A DNA stretch of 20,346 nt from an uncultured Azospirillum sp. (GCA_902489795.1 CABUBU010000028.1:1-20346), one strand, 5' to 3'. Positions 1 to 7,746 are shown, counted from the stretch's first letter. Numbers and translations are program-made. Notes: generated by a model not told the origin, from the letters alone.

Positions 1-30
1 AAACTCCCGGACAACTCCGGGAGTTTTTTT
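1..30 (+). terminator. Intrinsic terminator inside the left repeat
   Basis: The stem is 1-11 paired with 16-26, with a CAAC loop, and the T-run extends through base 30. The strong GC core followed by uridines fits a factor-independent terminator for a gene lying left of the window. Confidence 0.7.
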
Positions 31-55
31 GTTGCATGCCTGACAGAAAGCCTGA
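1..55. repeat. Left copy of a 55-bp terminal inverted repeat with terminator hairpin
   Basis: Bases 1-55 are the exact reverse complement of 20267-20321. The outer part is a hairpin with 11-bp arms (AAACTCCCGGA / TCCGGGAGTTT) around a CAAC loop, followed by seven T, so it would stop transcription entering from the left. The inner part (31-55) contains an ATG at 36-38. The repeat may extend left of base 1. It could be a dispersed genomic repeat or a place where an assembly broke. Confidence 0.9.
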
Positions 56-260
56 GGAGAAAGGGACGGGAAACCTCACTAAGAAGGACGGAGAAACCCC
101 GAGGAGAAAAGGACGGAACATCCACGCAAGGGAAAACGGGAAATCCTCACAAAGGAAAACGGAAAAACGTAAGAGGTAATTCCGCAAAGGAAAGTTTCGT
201 TGCCGGAAAGTCCCATAGCGTTTCGTTGCGGAAAAATTCCGTGAGGCGGCAAGAAAACAT
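56..260. other. Purine-rich, repeat-like non-coding stretch
   Basis: This stretch is strongly purine-biased on the plus strand, with many variants of GGGAAA, GGACGG, AAAGGAAA and AACGTAA. A reading frame from the repeat's ATG (36-179, 47 residues) is rich in Lys/Arg/Gly and begins MPDRKP. An inverted pair TTCCGCAA (180-187) / TTGCGGAA (226-233) lies further in, with two near copies of GTTTCGTTGC. The minus strand of 20062-20266 has the same flavour and also opens with MPDRKP. I see no established gene here. Confidence 0.5.
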
Positions 261-261
261 T

Positions 262-291
262 AAAAAACTCCCTGGAAAATTCCGGGAAAAT
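262..291 (-). terminator. Terminator of the rml operon
   Basis: On the minus strand, CCCGGAA pairs with TTCC(A)GGG across a two-base loop (plus-strand 270-286) with one bulged base, followed by AGTTTTTT. It lies just after the stop of the last operon gene (319), where a factor-independent terminator is expected. The stem is short. Confidence 0.55.
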
Positions 292-318
292 TTTTATATT
301 CGGACAACCAATCTCGGA

Positions 319-765
319 TCAAATTCGTTTAATCAGGCAAATGATCCGGTTGGCTTCCCGAAAACCGTTTTGCAAGTGAAACGACAAACTTTCCGAATTG
401 TGAATTTCACAATCAGAAGCAAATTCGGCGCATCCTTTTTCCTTGGCCCATTCCTGACATTTTTGCAGCAAACGGCCGGCAACGCCCTGCCCGCGAAAAG
501 CCGGTTCCACCCATATGCCTTCCAGATAGCCGACGGGAGAACTCTTGGCGCCTTCCACATAATCCCGCCGCAGCTGACATTGGGCAAAATCGACGGCCCG
601 TTTGTCGTCGAAAGCCAAAAACACGGCTCCGTTTTCGGTTGCCGACAGCAGCCGTTCATACAATATCCGCAAATCTTCCTCATTGTCATACGGCCACAGC
701 CGGTGCGCCAAAGCCGCGACCAAACCGCCGTCGCCGGCTTTGGCTTCGACAATCATCGTCATCAT
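319..765 (-). CDS. AAC(6')-type GNAT N-acetyltransferase
   Basis: A 148-residue GNAT-fold acetyltransferase. The pattern matches the aminoglycoside 6'-N-acetyltransferase (AAC(6')-I) branch: LWP at 23-25, RRDYVEG at 66-72, SSPVGYLEGIWVEP at 75-88, the acetyl-CoA loop RGQGVAG at 91-97, EFASDCE near 114-120 and a C-terminal helix ending in NGF. Known members transfer acetyl from acetyl-CoA to the 6'-amino group of aminoglycosides; whether this chromosomal protein acts on a drug or a cellular amine cannot be seen. The ATG sits in an ATGA overlap with the stop of the upstream MIF gene (762-765), so translation is probably coupled. It is the last gene of the operon; a second ATG follows immediately. 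Confidence 0.8.
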   Translation of the reverse strand: MMTMIVEAKAGDGGLVAALAHRLWPYDNEEDLRILYERLLSATENGAVFLAFDDKRAVDFAQCQLRRDYVEGAKSSPVGYLEGIWVEPAFRGQGVAGRLLQKCQEWAKEKGCAEFASDCEIHNSESLSFHLQNGFREANRIICLIKRI

Positions 766-1109
766 CCGAGAAAACGTCCGGCAATCGCCACTTCAGAAGC
801 CGGCAGAGAAGTCGTAACAATGTTGATATTATACAGTTCGACTTTTTCAAACCTTTCATAGAAAAATTCAGTCAACAGTTTGATCAGGCCTTCCTTGTCG
901 TTAAAACCGATCGAATCCATGTAGGCCAGCACGCCTTTGTTTTCCGCGCTGCCGCCGAAGGCCATCGTCTTTTCCTGCGCCAGGCTGACGACCACGTAAC
1001 CGATCGGCTTGCCGAGTTTGGCTGCAATCAGTTCGGACGCACGCTCGACAAACTGCGCGGCGTTTTTGTCCTTCAGTTCGGCATTGGAATAAACTTTCAG
1101 AAACGGCAT
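762..1109 (-). CDS. MIF / phenylpyruvate tautomerase family protein
   Basis: A 115-residue protein of the macrophage migration inhibitory factor family (trimeric tautomerase superfamily). The start is set by AGGAG nine bases before the ATG at 1107-1109, giving MPFLKVY and so placing Pro next to Met; after Met removal this Pro is the catalytic base of the family. Other signatures are AAKLGKPIGYVVV (active-site Lys region), TMAFGGSAE and SIG (66-68). The CxxC redox motif of human MIF is absent. A longer in-frame start would bury the proline and is rejected. It starts 10 bases after the sugar-isomerase-like gene and ends overlapping the acetyltransferase by 4 bases. There is no signal peptide; MIF proteins are usually leaderless. 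Its substrate, and any effect on a host, are unknown. Confidence 0.9.
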   Translation of the reverse strand: MPFLKVYSNAELKDKNAAQFVERASELIAAKLGKPIGYVVVSLAQEKTMAFGGSAENKGVLAYMDSIGFNDKEGLIKLLTEFFYERFEKVELYNINIVTTSLPASEVAIAGRFLG

Positions 1110-1119
1110 AATATTCTCC

Positions 1120-1914
1120 TTATAATTCTTGTAATTGATGCAGATAGGCAAAATCCTTTATCCAGGCGGAAGCGTCTTTCGGCATTCCCATTCCGGTTTC
1201 CATCGTAATCATGGCGTCTGCCGCCACATATTTTTGCAAAAACGTCTTCAGCGGAAAACTGCCTTCGCCGTAATGCATATGACAGTCCTCGGTTCCGTTG
1301 ATATCGCCGTCACACAGATGATAAACCGTCGGGCTTAATTTATAAAACCCCGACAACTGTTTTTCAAGATCCAGCCCGAGCGAATTGGCGGCGCAGACGG
1401 CATGGGAAAAGTCAAAGCAGAAGCCGCAGCCGGCATAATCCATTACATATTTTATCTGTTCCGGCGTGGTTCCGTGCATGACGCCTTCAACGCCTTCGGC
1501 TTCATAAGGCAGGTTTTCGATCACGATCCGCGGATCGTTGAACAAACGAAACTGCCGCGCCGTTTCTTCCAGATTGACCCGCTCCCCGCCGCCGCCGGCA
1601 TGAACGACGATAACTTTCGCATCAAACAAATCGGCGGCCCGCCGCGCGGCTTCGAGGATCTTTGCGTTACTTTCAAAACGTTCCCGATAACCGGTATCAA
1701 AGTTCATGGTATTGTGCGGCGCATGAACGGTCACTTCCAGCCCGGCGAATTTATCGCGGAAAACGTCCCAGTCTTCCGCCGGCGTCGTCGGCACCACCAT
1801 CAGCTCGATAAACATTTCCTTATGGTTGGCACGGACAAACGCCGCCGCCTCGTCGACAAACGCCGGATTGTTTTGCAGATTGGTGGAAAACAGCTTGAAG
1901 CCGTATTTGCGCAT
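1120..1914 (-). CDS. Sugar phosphate isomerase/epimerase-like TIM barrel
   Basis: A 264-residue protein of the xylose-isomerase-like/AP endonuclease family 2 TIM-barrel superfamily. Likely metal-site residues in order: His64 and His67 (VTVHAPHN), His105 (VVHAGG), Glu133 (VIENLP), Asp168 and His171 (FDFSHA), His199 and Asp202 (HLCDGD), His212/214 and Glu239 (METG). This spread of Glu/Asp/His at strand ends fits a divalent-metal isomerase, epimerase or endonuclease; the substrate cannot be told. AGGAAAGG lies just upstream of the ATG, and the gene begins 12 bases after rmlB ends. Its place after the dTDP-rhamnose genes suggests sugar metabolism, but that is inference. Confidence 0.75.
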   Translation of the reverse strand: MRKYGFKLFSTNLQNNPAFVDEAAAFVRANHKEMFIELMVVPTTPAEDWDVFRDKFAGLEVTVHAPHNTMNFDTGYRERFESNAKILEAARRAADLFDAKVIVVHAGGGGERVNLEETARQFRLFNDPRIVIENLPYEAEGVEGVMHGTTPEQIKYVMDYAGCGFCFDFSHAVCAANSLGLDLEKQLSGFYKLSPTVYHLCDGDINGTEDCHMHYGEGSFPLKTFLQKYVAADAMITMETGMGMPKDASAWIKDFAYLHQLQEL

Positions 1915-1926
1915 TTTGCCTTTCCT

Positions 1927-2943
1927 TTATAAATTCAGATTGTCAAGATACCAGTCAACGGTTTTGACAATGCCGCCGGCAAAGTTTTCGTCGGCTTTCC
2001 ACCCCAGTTCGGAAGAAAGTTTATCGGCATTGATGGCATAGCGGCGGTCATGTCCCGGACGGTCTTTAACAAACACCACCTGTTCCTTATAAGACTTTCC
2101 GTCTGCCCGCGGCCGGCGTTCGTCCAAAATCGAGCAGATGGCATCGACGATTTCCAGATTGTTCTTTTCGTTGTGACCGCCGACATTATAGGTTTCTCCG
2201 CTTCTGCCGCGGTGAAAGATCAGGTCGATCGCCTTGCAGTGATCCAGCACGTAAAGCCAGTCGCGAACGTTCTTGCCGTCGCCGTAAATCGGGATTTCTT
2301 TCCCCGCCAGTGCATTGGAAACAATCTTCGGGATCAACTTTTCCGGATGCTGTTTCGGACCATAGTTGTTGGAACAGTTGGACACGGTTACGTTTAAGCC
2401 GAAAGTGCGGTGATAGGCACGCGCCAGCATGTCTGACCCGGCCTTGGAAGCAGAATACGGCGAACTCGGATCATAGGGCGTAGTTTCGCTGAAAAATCCG
2501 GTTTCCCCCAGAGCACCGTAAACTTCGTCGGTCGAAATATGGTGGAAGCGGCAGTCCTCATACCCGGGTTTTACCTTGTGCGGCCCTTCCATCCAATGGT
2601 TACGGGCGGCATCAAGCAAAGTAAAAGTGCCTACCAGATTGGTTTCGATAAAAGCCCGCGGTCCGCTGATCGAATTGTCGACATGGCTTTCGGCGGCAAA
2701 ATGCACCACCCCGCGAATGTCATACTCCTTAAACAGACGGGCTACCAGTTCCGCATCGCAGATATCGCCCCTGATAAACCTGTAATTTGGCGCTCCTTCG
2801 CATTCCTTGAGGTTGGCAAGGTTGCCGGCATAGGTCAGCCTGTCAAGGTTAATAATCATATAATCGGGATGTTTTTCCACCCAGTAAGGCACAAAATTCG
2901 AGCCGATAAAACCGGCGCCGCCGGTAACGAGAACGGTTTTCAT
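1927..2943 (-). CDS. rmlB: dTDP-glucose 4,6-dehydratase RmlB
   Basis: A 338-residue short-chain dehydrogenase-type enzyme, the second step of dTDP-L-rhamnose synthesis (dTDP-glucose to dTDP-4-keto-6-deoxyglucose, with bound NAD). Visible: the Rossmann glycine motif GGAGFIGS at 8-15, the dehydratase triad part Thr138-Asp139-Glu140 (STDEVYG), Tyr163-xxx-Lys167 (YSASK) and the sugar-nucleotide loop NNYGPKQHPEKLIP. The length is normal for the family. Its ATG overlaps the rmlD stop by 4 bases (ATGA), so the two are probably translationally coupled. It is cytoplasmic, and its product goes to RmlC and then RmlD. Confidence 0.97.
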   Translation of the reverse strand: MKTVLVTGGAGFIGSNFVPYWVEKHPDYMIINLDRLTYAGNLANLKECEGAPNYRFIRGDICDAELVARLFKEYDIRGVVHFAAESHVDNSISGPRAFIETNLVGTFTLLDAARNHWMEGPHKVKPGYEDCRFHHISTDEVYGALGETGFFSETTPYDPSSPYSASKAGSDMLARAYHRTFGLNVTVSNCSNNYGPKQHPEKLIPKIVSNALAGKEIPIYGDGKNVRDWLYVLDHCKAIDLIFHRGRSGETYNVGGHNEKNNLEIVDAICSILDERRPRADGKSYKEQVVFVKDRPGHDRRYAINADKLSSELGWKADENFAGGIVKTVDWYLDNLNL

Positions 2944-3779
2944 AAGTTGTTTTCCTCCAAATTGTCAATACATTCCCTCAAAGCATCGCGCCAGTGGCGG
3001 ATGCGGATGCCGAAATCTTTTTTGATCTTTGCCTTGTTTAAGACCGAATACGGCGGCCTGGCCGCTTTTGACGGATATTCCCAGCTCTCGATCGGCCGGA
3101 TGTCGCAGGAAAGGCCGGACATTTCAATAATTGCCCTGGCAAAATCATACCACGAGCAGACGCCTTCGTTGGAAAAATGATAAACGCTTTTCATTCCCGG
3201 TCTGATCTGCGGCAGAATGTGTACGATCGCCGCCGCCAGGTCGCCGGCATAGGTCGGGGTGCCGACCTGGTCGAAAATCACCTTCAGCATGCCGCGTTCC
3301 TTGCCCAGACGGCGCATGGTCTTGACAAAGTTGCTGCCGTATTCGGAATAAAGCCAGGAAGTGCGGATGATAACAGCCGTATCCGCCCGCGACATCACGA
3401 TTTTTTCCCCTTCAAACTTGGTACAGCCGTAAACCGACTTCGGCCGTGCGGGATCGGTTTCGATATAGGGAACATAGTTTTTGCCGTCAAACACGTAATC
3501 GGTCGAAATATGAATAAGCGGCACGCCGCTGACCGCCAGGTTGGCCGGCCCCTCGATGTTGATTCTGGCCGCCGTTTCAGCATCGTCTTCCGCCTTATCC
3601 ACCGCCGTATAAGCCGCACAGTTGATCACTGCCTGATAACGTTCGGGGTTGACCACCAGCCGCACCGCCTCCGGGTTGGTAATGTCAAGCAGATTGCGGT
3701 CGGTATAATCGGCCTTGTCGCCGAGCAGCTTTTTCAGTTCGCTGCCGAGCTGGCCGTTGCTTCCGGTTACTAAATACAT
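2940..3779 (-). CDS. rmlD: dTDP-4-dehydrorhamnose reductase RmlD
   Basis: A 279-residue NAD(P)H-dependent reductase, the last step of dTDP-L-rhamnose synthesis. The Rossmann motif GSNGQLG is at 6-12, INCAAYTAVDKAE near 52-64, STDYVFDG at 92-99 and the catalytic Tyr117-xxx-Lys121 (YGCTK). AAAGGAG lies seven bases before the ATG. The start overlaps the rmlC 3' end by 10 bases, and its stop overlaps the rmlB start, so the three are tightly packed. The length is typical. Confidence 0.96.
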   Translation of the reverse strand: MYLVTGSNGQLGSELKKLLGDKADYTDRNLLDITNPEAVRLVVNPERYQAVINCAAYTAVDKAEDDAETAARINIEGPANLAVSGVPLIHISTDYVFDGKNYVPYIETDPARPKSVYGCTKFEGEKIVMSRADTAVIIRTSWLYSEYGSNFVKTMRRLGKERGMLKVIFDQVGTPTYAGDLAAAIVHILPQIRPGMKSVYHFSNEGVCSWYDFARAIIEMSGLSCDIRPIESWEYPSKAARPPYSVLNKAKIKKDFGIRIRHWRDALRECIDNLEENNL

Positions 3780-4315
3780 GTAATCTCCTTTAACAGCGGA
3801 TTGTGCCGGTCCTTTTCCGAAAGAACCGCCTTGTCGGTGTCTATTTTCCAGTCAATGCCCAGAGCCGGGTCATTGTAAAGCAGCCCGCCTTCGGCCTTTT
3901 TGCAGTATACGTTGTCGCATTTGTAGGCAAACACGGCAGAGGGGGTGAGCACCGAAAAGCCGTGACCGAACCCGCGCGGAATCATCAGTTGTTTTTTGTT
4001 TTCCGCCGACAGTTCGATCGCCACGTGCCGGCCGAAAGTCGAAGATCCGGGACGCAGATCGACTGCCACGTCCAGCACCGTTCCTTCCAGAACCCGCACC
4101 AGTTTGGCCTGAGCAAATTCGCCCTTTTGAAAGTGAATGCCGCGGATGGTGCCGAAACAGGATTTCGACTGGTTGTCCTGAATAAAATCATAGTCAATTC
4201 CCTGCTCTTTCAGCTTCACTTTGTTCCAGCTTTCGAAAAAATAGCCGCGGGCATCTTCAAAGACCTGAGGTTCAATGATAAAAACCCCGTCGATTGCCGT
4301 TTTAGAAACCTTCAT
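3770..4315 (-). CDS. rmlC: dTDP-4-dehydrorhamnose 3,5-epimerase RmlC
   Basis: A 181-residue cupin epimerase, the third step of the pathway. Family signatures: GTIRGIHFQ with catalytic His61, VLDVAVDLRPGS at 80-91, IPRGFGHGF at 112-120 and the Tyr region FAYKCDNVY at 129-137. I chose the ATG at 4313-4315 (protein MKVSKTAIDG) because GAGGA lies seven bases upstream; an in-frame ATG 18 bases earlier lacks this. With this start the gene overlaps the rmlA 3' end by 14 bases. Confidence 0.95.
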   Translation of the reverse strand: MKVSKTAIDGVFIIEPQVFEDARGYFFESWNKVKLKEQGIDYDFIQDNQSKSCFGTIRGIHFQKGEFAQAKLVRVLEGTVLDVAVDLRPGSSTFGRHVAIELSAENKKQLMIPRGFGHGFSVLTPSAVFAYKCDNVYCKKAEGGLLYNDPALGIDWKIDTDKAVLSEKDRHNPLLKEITCI

Positions 4316-5186
4316 GATAGTCCTCGTAAACACGTTTGAGATAAGCTTTGTAATCCACGCCGTCTTTCAGCCCGTCGATCAGCGCCAGCAGTTCTTCGGA
4401 AGAAATGAAACCTTGGCGGTAGGCAATTTCCTCGATACAGGCGATTTTCAAATCCTGCCGTTTCTCGATAATGCCGATAAAATTCGACGCTTCCAAAAGC
4501 GACTGCGGCGTTCCCGCGTCCAGCCAGGCGTTGCCGCGCTTCATCGGCAGCACGTTTAAGCGCCCCTCTTCCAGATAAAGCCGGTTCAAATCGGTAATCT
4601 CCAGCTCTCCGCGGGCAGATGGCTTGAGGTTCCGGGCTTTTTCCACCACATCGGATTTGTAGAAGTAAAGACCGACCACCGCATAGTTTGATTTCGGCTG
4701 TTTGGGCTTTTCCTCAATCGATACCGCTTTGAAATTCTTGTCAAACTCGACCACGCCGAAACGCTGCGGATCCGACACATGATAACCGAACACGGTGCCG
4801 CCGGGGTTGTTGGCTATTTCCCGTTCAAACAGGCGTTGCTGCTCGCCCATATAAAAAATATTGTCGCCCAAAATCAGGCAGACGTCGTCACTGCCGATAA
4901 AGTCCGCGCCGATGGTAAAGGCCTGGGCAATGCCCTTCGGCTCTTCCTGCACCTTGTAAGAAAGCTTCAGCCCCAGCCGGGAACCGTCGCCGAAAAGTTT
5001 TTCTATGTTCGGCGTATCCTGCGGGGTCGAAATAATCAGAATTTCGCGGATGCCGAACAGCATCAGGGTGGAAAGCGGATAATAAATCATCGGCTTGTCA
5101 TAGACCGGCAACAGCTGTTTGCTGATAACGTTGGTCAGAGGATACAGGCGGGAACCGCTCCCGCCGGCCAGAATAATGCCTTTCAT
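4302..5186 (-). CDS. rmlA: Glucose-1-phosphate thymidylyltransferase RmlA
   Basis: A 294-residue nucleotidyltransferase making dTDP-glucose from glucose-1-phosphate and dTTP, the entry step to dTDP-L-rhamnose. The signature loop GGSGSRLYPLT is at 8-18, followed by SKQLLPVYDKPMIYYPLS and LGDNIFY (106-112, metal-binding Asp108). The ATG at 5184-5186 starts directly with the family's MKGIILAGG and has GAGGA upstream; an upstream TTG adds five residues without family support and is rejected. It is the first gene of the operon; a promoter fit lies at 5225-5252. Confidence 0.97.
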   Translation of the reverse strand: MKGIILAGGSGSRLYPLTNVISKQLLPVYDKPMIYYPLSTLMLFGIREILIISTPQDTPNIEKLFGDGSRLGLKLSYKVQEEPKGIAQAFTIGADFIGSDDVCLILGDNIFYMGEQQRLFEREIANNPGGTVFGYHVSDPQRFGVVEFDKNFKAVSIEEKPKQPKSNYAVVGLYFYKSDVVEKARNLKPSARGELEITDLNRLYLEEGRLNVLPMKRGNAWLDAGTPQSLLEASNFIGIIEKRQDLKIACIEEIAYRQGFISSEELLALIDGLKDGVDYKAYLKRVYEDYHEGF

Positions 5187-5224
5187 TTTTAAATTCCTCA
5201 AAGTTAGTCCTGCTTATGTCTGAC

Positions 5225-5252
5225 ATATTACTCCCTGACATTGACAAATCAA
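5225..5252 (-). promoter_or_regulatory. Likely promoter of the rml operon
   Basis: Read on the minus strand: TTGATT (-35), 16 bases, TAATAT (-10), placed 39 bases before the rmlA ATG. The fit to a sigma-70-type consensus is good, but this is inspection only. Confidence 0.5.
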
Positions 5253-5307
5253 GAAAATTGCCGCTTCTGTTCACAACTGTCTTAACAATCGGCAGAAGAA
5301 AAAGCGC

Positions 5308-5335
5308 TTGTATTTACGGGATCGGCGGTTATACT
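5308..5335 (+). promoter_or_regulatory. Possible promoter of the glycosyltransferase gene
   Basis: TTGTAT (-35), 16 bases, TATACT (-10), about 43 bases before the ATG at 5379. It shares the 192-base divergent gap with the rml promoter. The -35 match is only moderate. Confidence 0.4.
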
Positions 5336-5378
5336 TGACGCATTATACGGATAAACTTTTCACCCGACGGAGAAAAAA

Positions 5379-6260
5379 ATGAACGACCTCATCAGCGTCA
5401 TCGTTCCGGCCTACAATGCGGAAACCTTCATTGAGCGCTGCCTGAACAGCCTCATTAAACAGACATACAAAAACCTCGAAATCATCTGCATCAACGACGC
5501 TTCGACTGACAACACGGCACAAACCGTCAAAAAAATCAATGACCCGAGGATTCTCCTGGTCAATAACGAACAAAACCTTGGCATCAGCCTCACCCGCAAC
5601 CGCGGCATGGAAATTGCCCGCGGCAAATATATCGGCTTTATCGATTCAGACGATTTCGTCGATCCCGATTTTTACGAAAAGCTCCACCGCGCGGCAGTTG
5701 CAAACGATGCCGAAGTCGTCACCGCAGCCACTTCCGTCGAATGGCCGGACAAAACCAAAATCTGGGCCGGCCGCCCCGGCATCTGCACCGACTTCGCCGA
5801 CAAACTGAAGGCGGTCAAAAACGGCAGCTGCTGGAACAAGCTCTATCAAACGGATTTTCTGCGCGAGCACAAACTGGAGTTCCCGGCCGGGCTGATTGCC
5901 GAAGACAATTTCTTCATCATCCGCTGCCTGCATTGCTGCGCCAGACTCGCCGTCATCGACGACACCCGTTATCATTACATCATGATGCCTTCTTCCCTCA
6001 CCCACGATCCGCGAAAAGCGGAAAAGCGGAAAAACGACAGTCTGACCATCAGCCGCATGATTGTCGAATTCATTGAACAAAACGCGCCGAAAAACAAAAA
6101 GGCAGCGGTTGCCTTCATTATCAAAAACGTGGTTGCGGCGCAATATTTTGCCGACAACGACTACTACAGGCAGTTCAAAACCTTCGCCGGCTTTTCCGGA
6201 ATGTTGTTTAAAGCCCGCTTCAAGGCTCTGCGCCGCAAATGGACGAGAAAAATCAAATAA
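5379..6260 (+). CDS. Family 2 (GT-A) glycosyltransferase
   Basis: A 293-residue GT2-type glycosyltransferase. The N-terminus ISVIVPAYNAE is typical; INDASTD near 38-44 binds the nucleotide, DSDD at 89-92 is the DxD-type metal motif, and GLIAEDNFF near 171-179 holds the likely catalytic base Glu-Asp. It would move a sugar from a nucleotide donor to a cell-surface glycan or similar acceptor; donor and acceptor cannot be read. GGAG sits seven bases before the ATG. No transmembrane segment is obvious, and the basic C-terminus (KARFKALRRKWTRKIK) may touch the membrane. Divergent placement beside the rhamnose operon suggests polysaccharide work, possibly rhamnosyl transfer (inference). Confidence 0.9.
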   Translation: MNDLISVIVPAYNAETFIERCLNSLIKQTYKNLEIICINDASTDNTAQTVKKINDPRILLVNNEQNLGISLTRNRGMEIARGKYIGFIDSDDFVDPDFYEKLHRAAVANDAEVVTAATSVEWPDKTKIWAGRPGICTDFADKLKAVKNGSCWNKLYQTDFLREHKLEFPAGLIAEDNFFIIRCLHCCARLAVIDDTRYHYIMMPSSLTHDPRKAEKRKNDSLTISRMIVEFIEQNAPKNKKAAVAFIIKNVVAAQYFADNDYYRQFKTFAGFSGMLFKARFKALRRKWTRKIK

Positions 6261-6375
6261 GCGCCGGTCAAAGGCCGAAATAAAAAAATGACGATTAAAA
6301 TCAACGCTGCCGGTGGAAATTTTCCGTCGGCGCGCTTATTTAAACAGAACCTTCAATCATCAAACGGAGCTGTCA

Positions 6376-6750
6376 ATGCAAAAAAATCGCGTTTTAACGG
6401 CGGAACAATACAATATTTTGCGGCATCGGGCCACCGAACCCGCCTTTTCCGGCAAATATTACCAGTTTAACGAAGAAGGCACCTACGTCTGCGCCGGCTG
6501 CGGCAACCCTTTGTTCACTTCCGAACAGAAATTCGACTGCGGCTGCGGATGGCCGAGTTTTGACGCCGCCATTCCCGGCAGCGTCAGAATGGTTCCCGAC
6601 TACAGCTACGGCATGAGCCGCACCGAAGTCTGCTGCGCCAACTGCCATTCGCATCTAGGACATGTGTTTGACGACGGCCCCACCCTCACTGGCAGCCGTT
6701 TCTGCATCAACTCGCTGGCGCTCGAATTTCATCCCCGCCGCAAGAACTAA
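6376..6750 (+). CDS. msrB: Peptide-methionine (R)-S-oxide reductase MsrB
   Basis: A 124-residue MsrB that reduces the R-epimer of methionine sulfoxide in proteins. Two zinc-binding CxxC pairs are visible (Cys39/Cys42 in CAGC, Cys87/Cys90 in CANC), together with CGWPSF, HLGHVFDDGP and the catalytic Cys110 in RFCINSLAL. A possible resolving cysteine is Cys55 or Cys57. The chosen ATG (MQKNRVLT) has GGAG seven bases upstream; an upstream in-frame ATG at 6313 has no such site and adds an unrelated tail. It is cytoplasmic (no signal peptide). Its TAA overlaps the TAG of the convergent peptidase gene. Confidence 0.95.
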   Translation: MQKNRVLTAEQYNILRHRATEPAFSGKYYQFNEEGTYVCAGCGNPLFTSEQKFDCGCGWPSFDAAIPGSVRMVPDYSYGMSRTEVCCANCHSHLGHVFDDGPTLTGSRFCINSLALEFHPRRKN

Positions 6751-7673
6751 ATTTTGAGAAAACGGCGGATTTCCTTCTTCAAAGTACGGGCCATCAACGG
6801 TCCGACATGTCCTTTTTCCGGCACAATTACCAGTTTTGACGCCGGCAGCGCCTTATGCAGGCGCCAAGCACCGATCAACGGACAGACCATATCCAGACGG
6901 TTGTGAACGATCAGCGCCGGCAGTTCCCTGATGCGCTCGACATTGTTCATAATCTGGTCGTCTTTGAGCATAAACCCCGCTGCCGCATAATTGATAAAAA
7001 TCCTCGCCGAATTGACATCGTCCTGAGTTACTTCCTTTTTCTCAAAAACGGGCACCAGCTGCCCCAGCACCCGCTCGTAATTGCCGTAAAGGGAAGCAGC
7101 CTTAACCTGATCGGAGAGATTGCGGGAATTGACCATCTCGGCGTAAAACTCCGGCAGATGCCCATTTTCCGGCATGTTGCGGCGCAGTTTGTCCATCACG
7201 TCGGGATAAAACCAGCCGCTGACGTCATCCATCCAGCCGGCGGAGATTTCGTCGGCAAGAAAAATTTTTGAAAGCAGCAGCGCCTTCACCCGCTCGGGAT
7301 ATTTTTCGGCAAACAGAAGCGCCAGCGTCGCCCCCCAGGAACCGCCGAGCAAAATAACCTTTTCCTTTATATCCAGAAAATCAAGCAGACGGGCAGCGTC
7401 GTGCAAAAGGTCGGCGGTGGTGTTGTGCGTGGTTTCTCCCGACGGCTGCGAACGACCGCACCCGCGCTGATCAAAAAAGATGATACGGAACCTGCGGCGG
7501 TCAAAAGCCTCTGCATGATGAAGGCGGGAAGCGCCGCCCGGCCCGCCGTGAAAAACCAGCACCGGCTGACCGTCTTTGCTGCCGGCTTCCATAAAAAACA
7601 CCTGATGTCCGTCTTCCTCAGGCAAATATCCCTGATTAAAAACCTTGGGAGCAAACCAATTAAACATGAGCAT
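6747..7673 (-). CDS. Proline iminopeptidase-like alpha/beta hydrolase (S33)
   Basis: A 308-residue peptidase S33 family protein, likely removing N-terminal proline (or a similar residue) from peptides in the cytoplasm. Motifs: oxyanion region HGGPGG at 42-47, DQRGCGRS at 68-75, nucleophile elbow GGSWG with Ser112, acid Asp261 (NRLDMVCP) and His289 (KGHVGP). The helical cap lies between about 140 and 240. Two ATGs lie six bases apart; AAAGG is three bases from the first and nine from the second, so the true start may be 7667. Its 3' end overlaps msrB by 4 bases. Other S33 aminopeptidases or esterases remain possible. Confidence 0.85.
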   Translation of the reverse strand: MLMFNWFAPKVFNQGYLPEEDGHQVFFMEAGSKDGQPVLVFHGGPGGASRLHHAEAFDRRRFRIIFFDQRGCGRSQPSGETTHNTTADLLHDAARLLDFLDIKEKVILLGGSWGATLALLFAEKYPERVKALLLSKIFLADEISAGWMDDVSGWFYPDVMDKLRRNMPENGHLPEFYAEMVNSRNLSDQVKAASLYGNYERVLGQLVPVFEKKEVTQDDVNSARIFINYAAAGFMLKDDQIMNNVERIRELPALIVHNRLDMVCPLIGAWRLHKALPASKLVIVPEKGHVGPLMARTLKKEIRRFLKI

Positions 7674-7746
7674 TTACCTTTTCTTTATTTTTATGTTTCA
7701 TATTAATATAATCAAATTAATAATAAAGTAAAAAGGATATTTACCC
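7674..7746. promoter_or_regulatory. AT-rich divergent promoter region (peptidase / nagB)
   Basis: A 73-base, very AT-rich gap between divergent genes. It holds the palindrome ATATTAATAT at 7700-7709. On the minus strand TTGATT followed 16 bases later by TAAAAA could serve the peptidase. For nagB only loose matches (TAATAA-type) are seen. AAGGA lies about 10 bases before the nagB ATG. Confidence 0.4.

Noticed and set aside
226..861. Plus-strand 211-codon frame
   Set aside because: It is antisense to the well-supported acetyltransferase and MIF genes and shows no protein family features.
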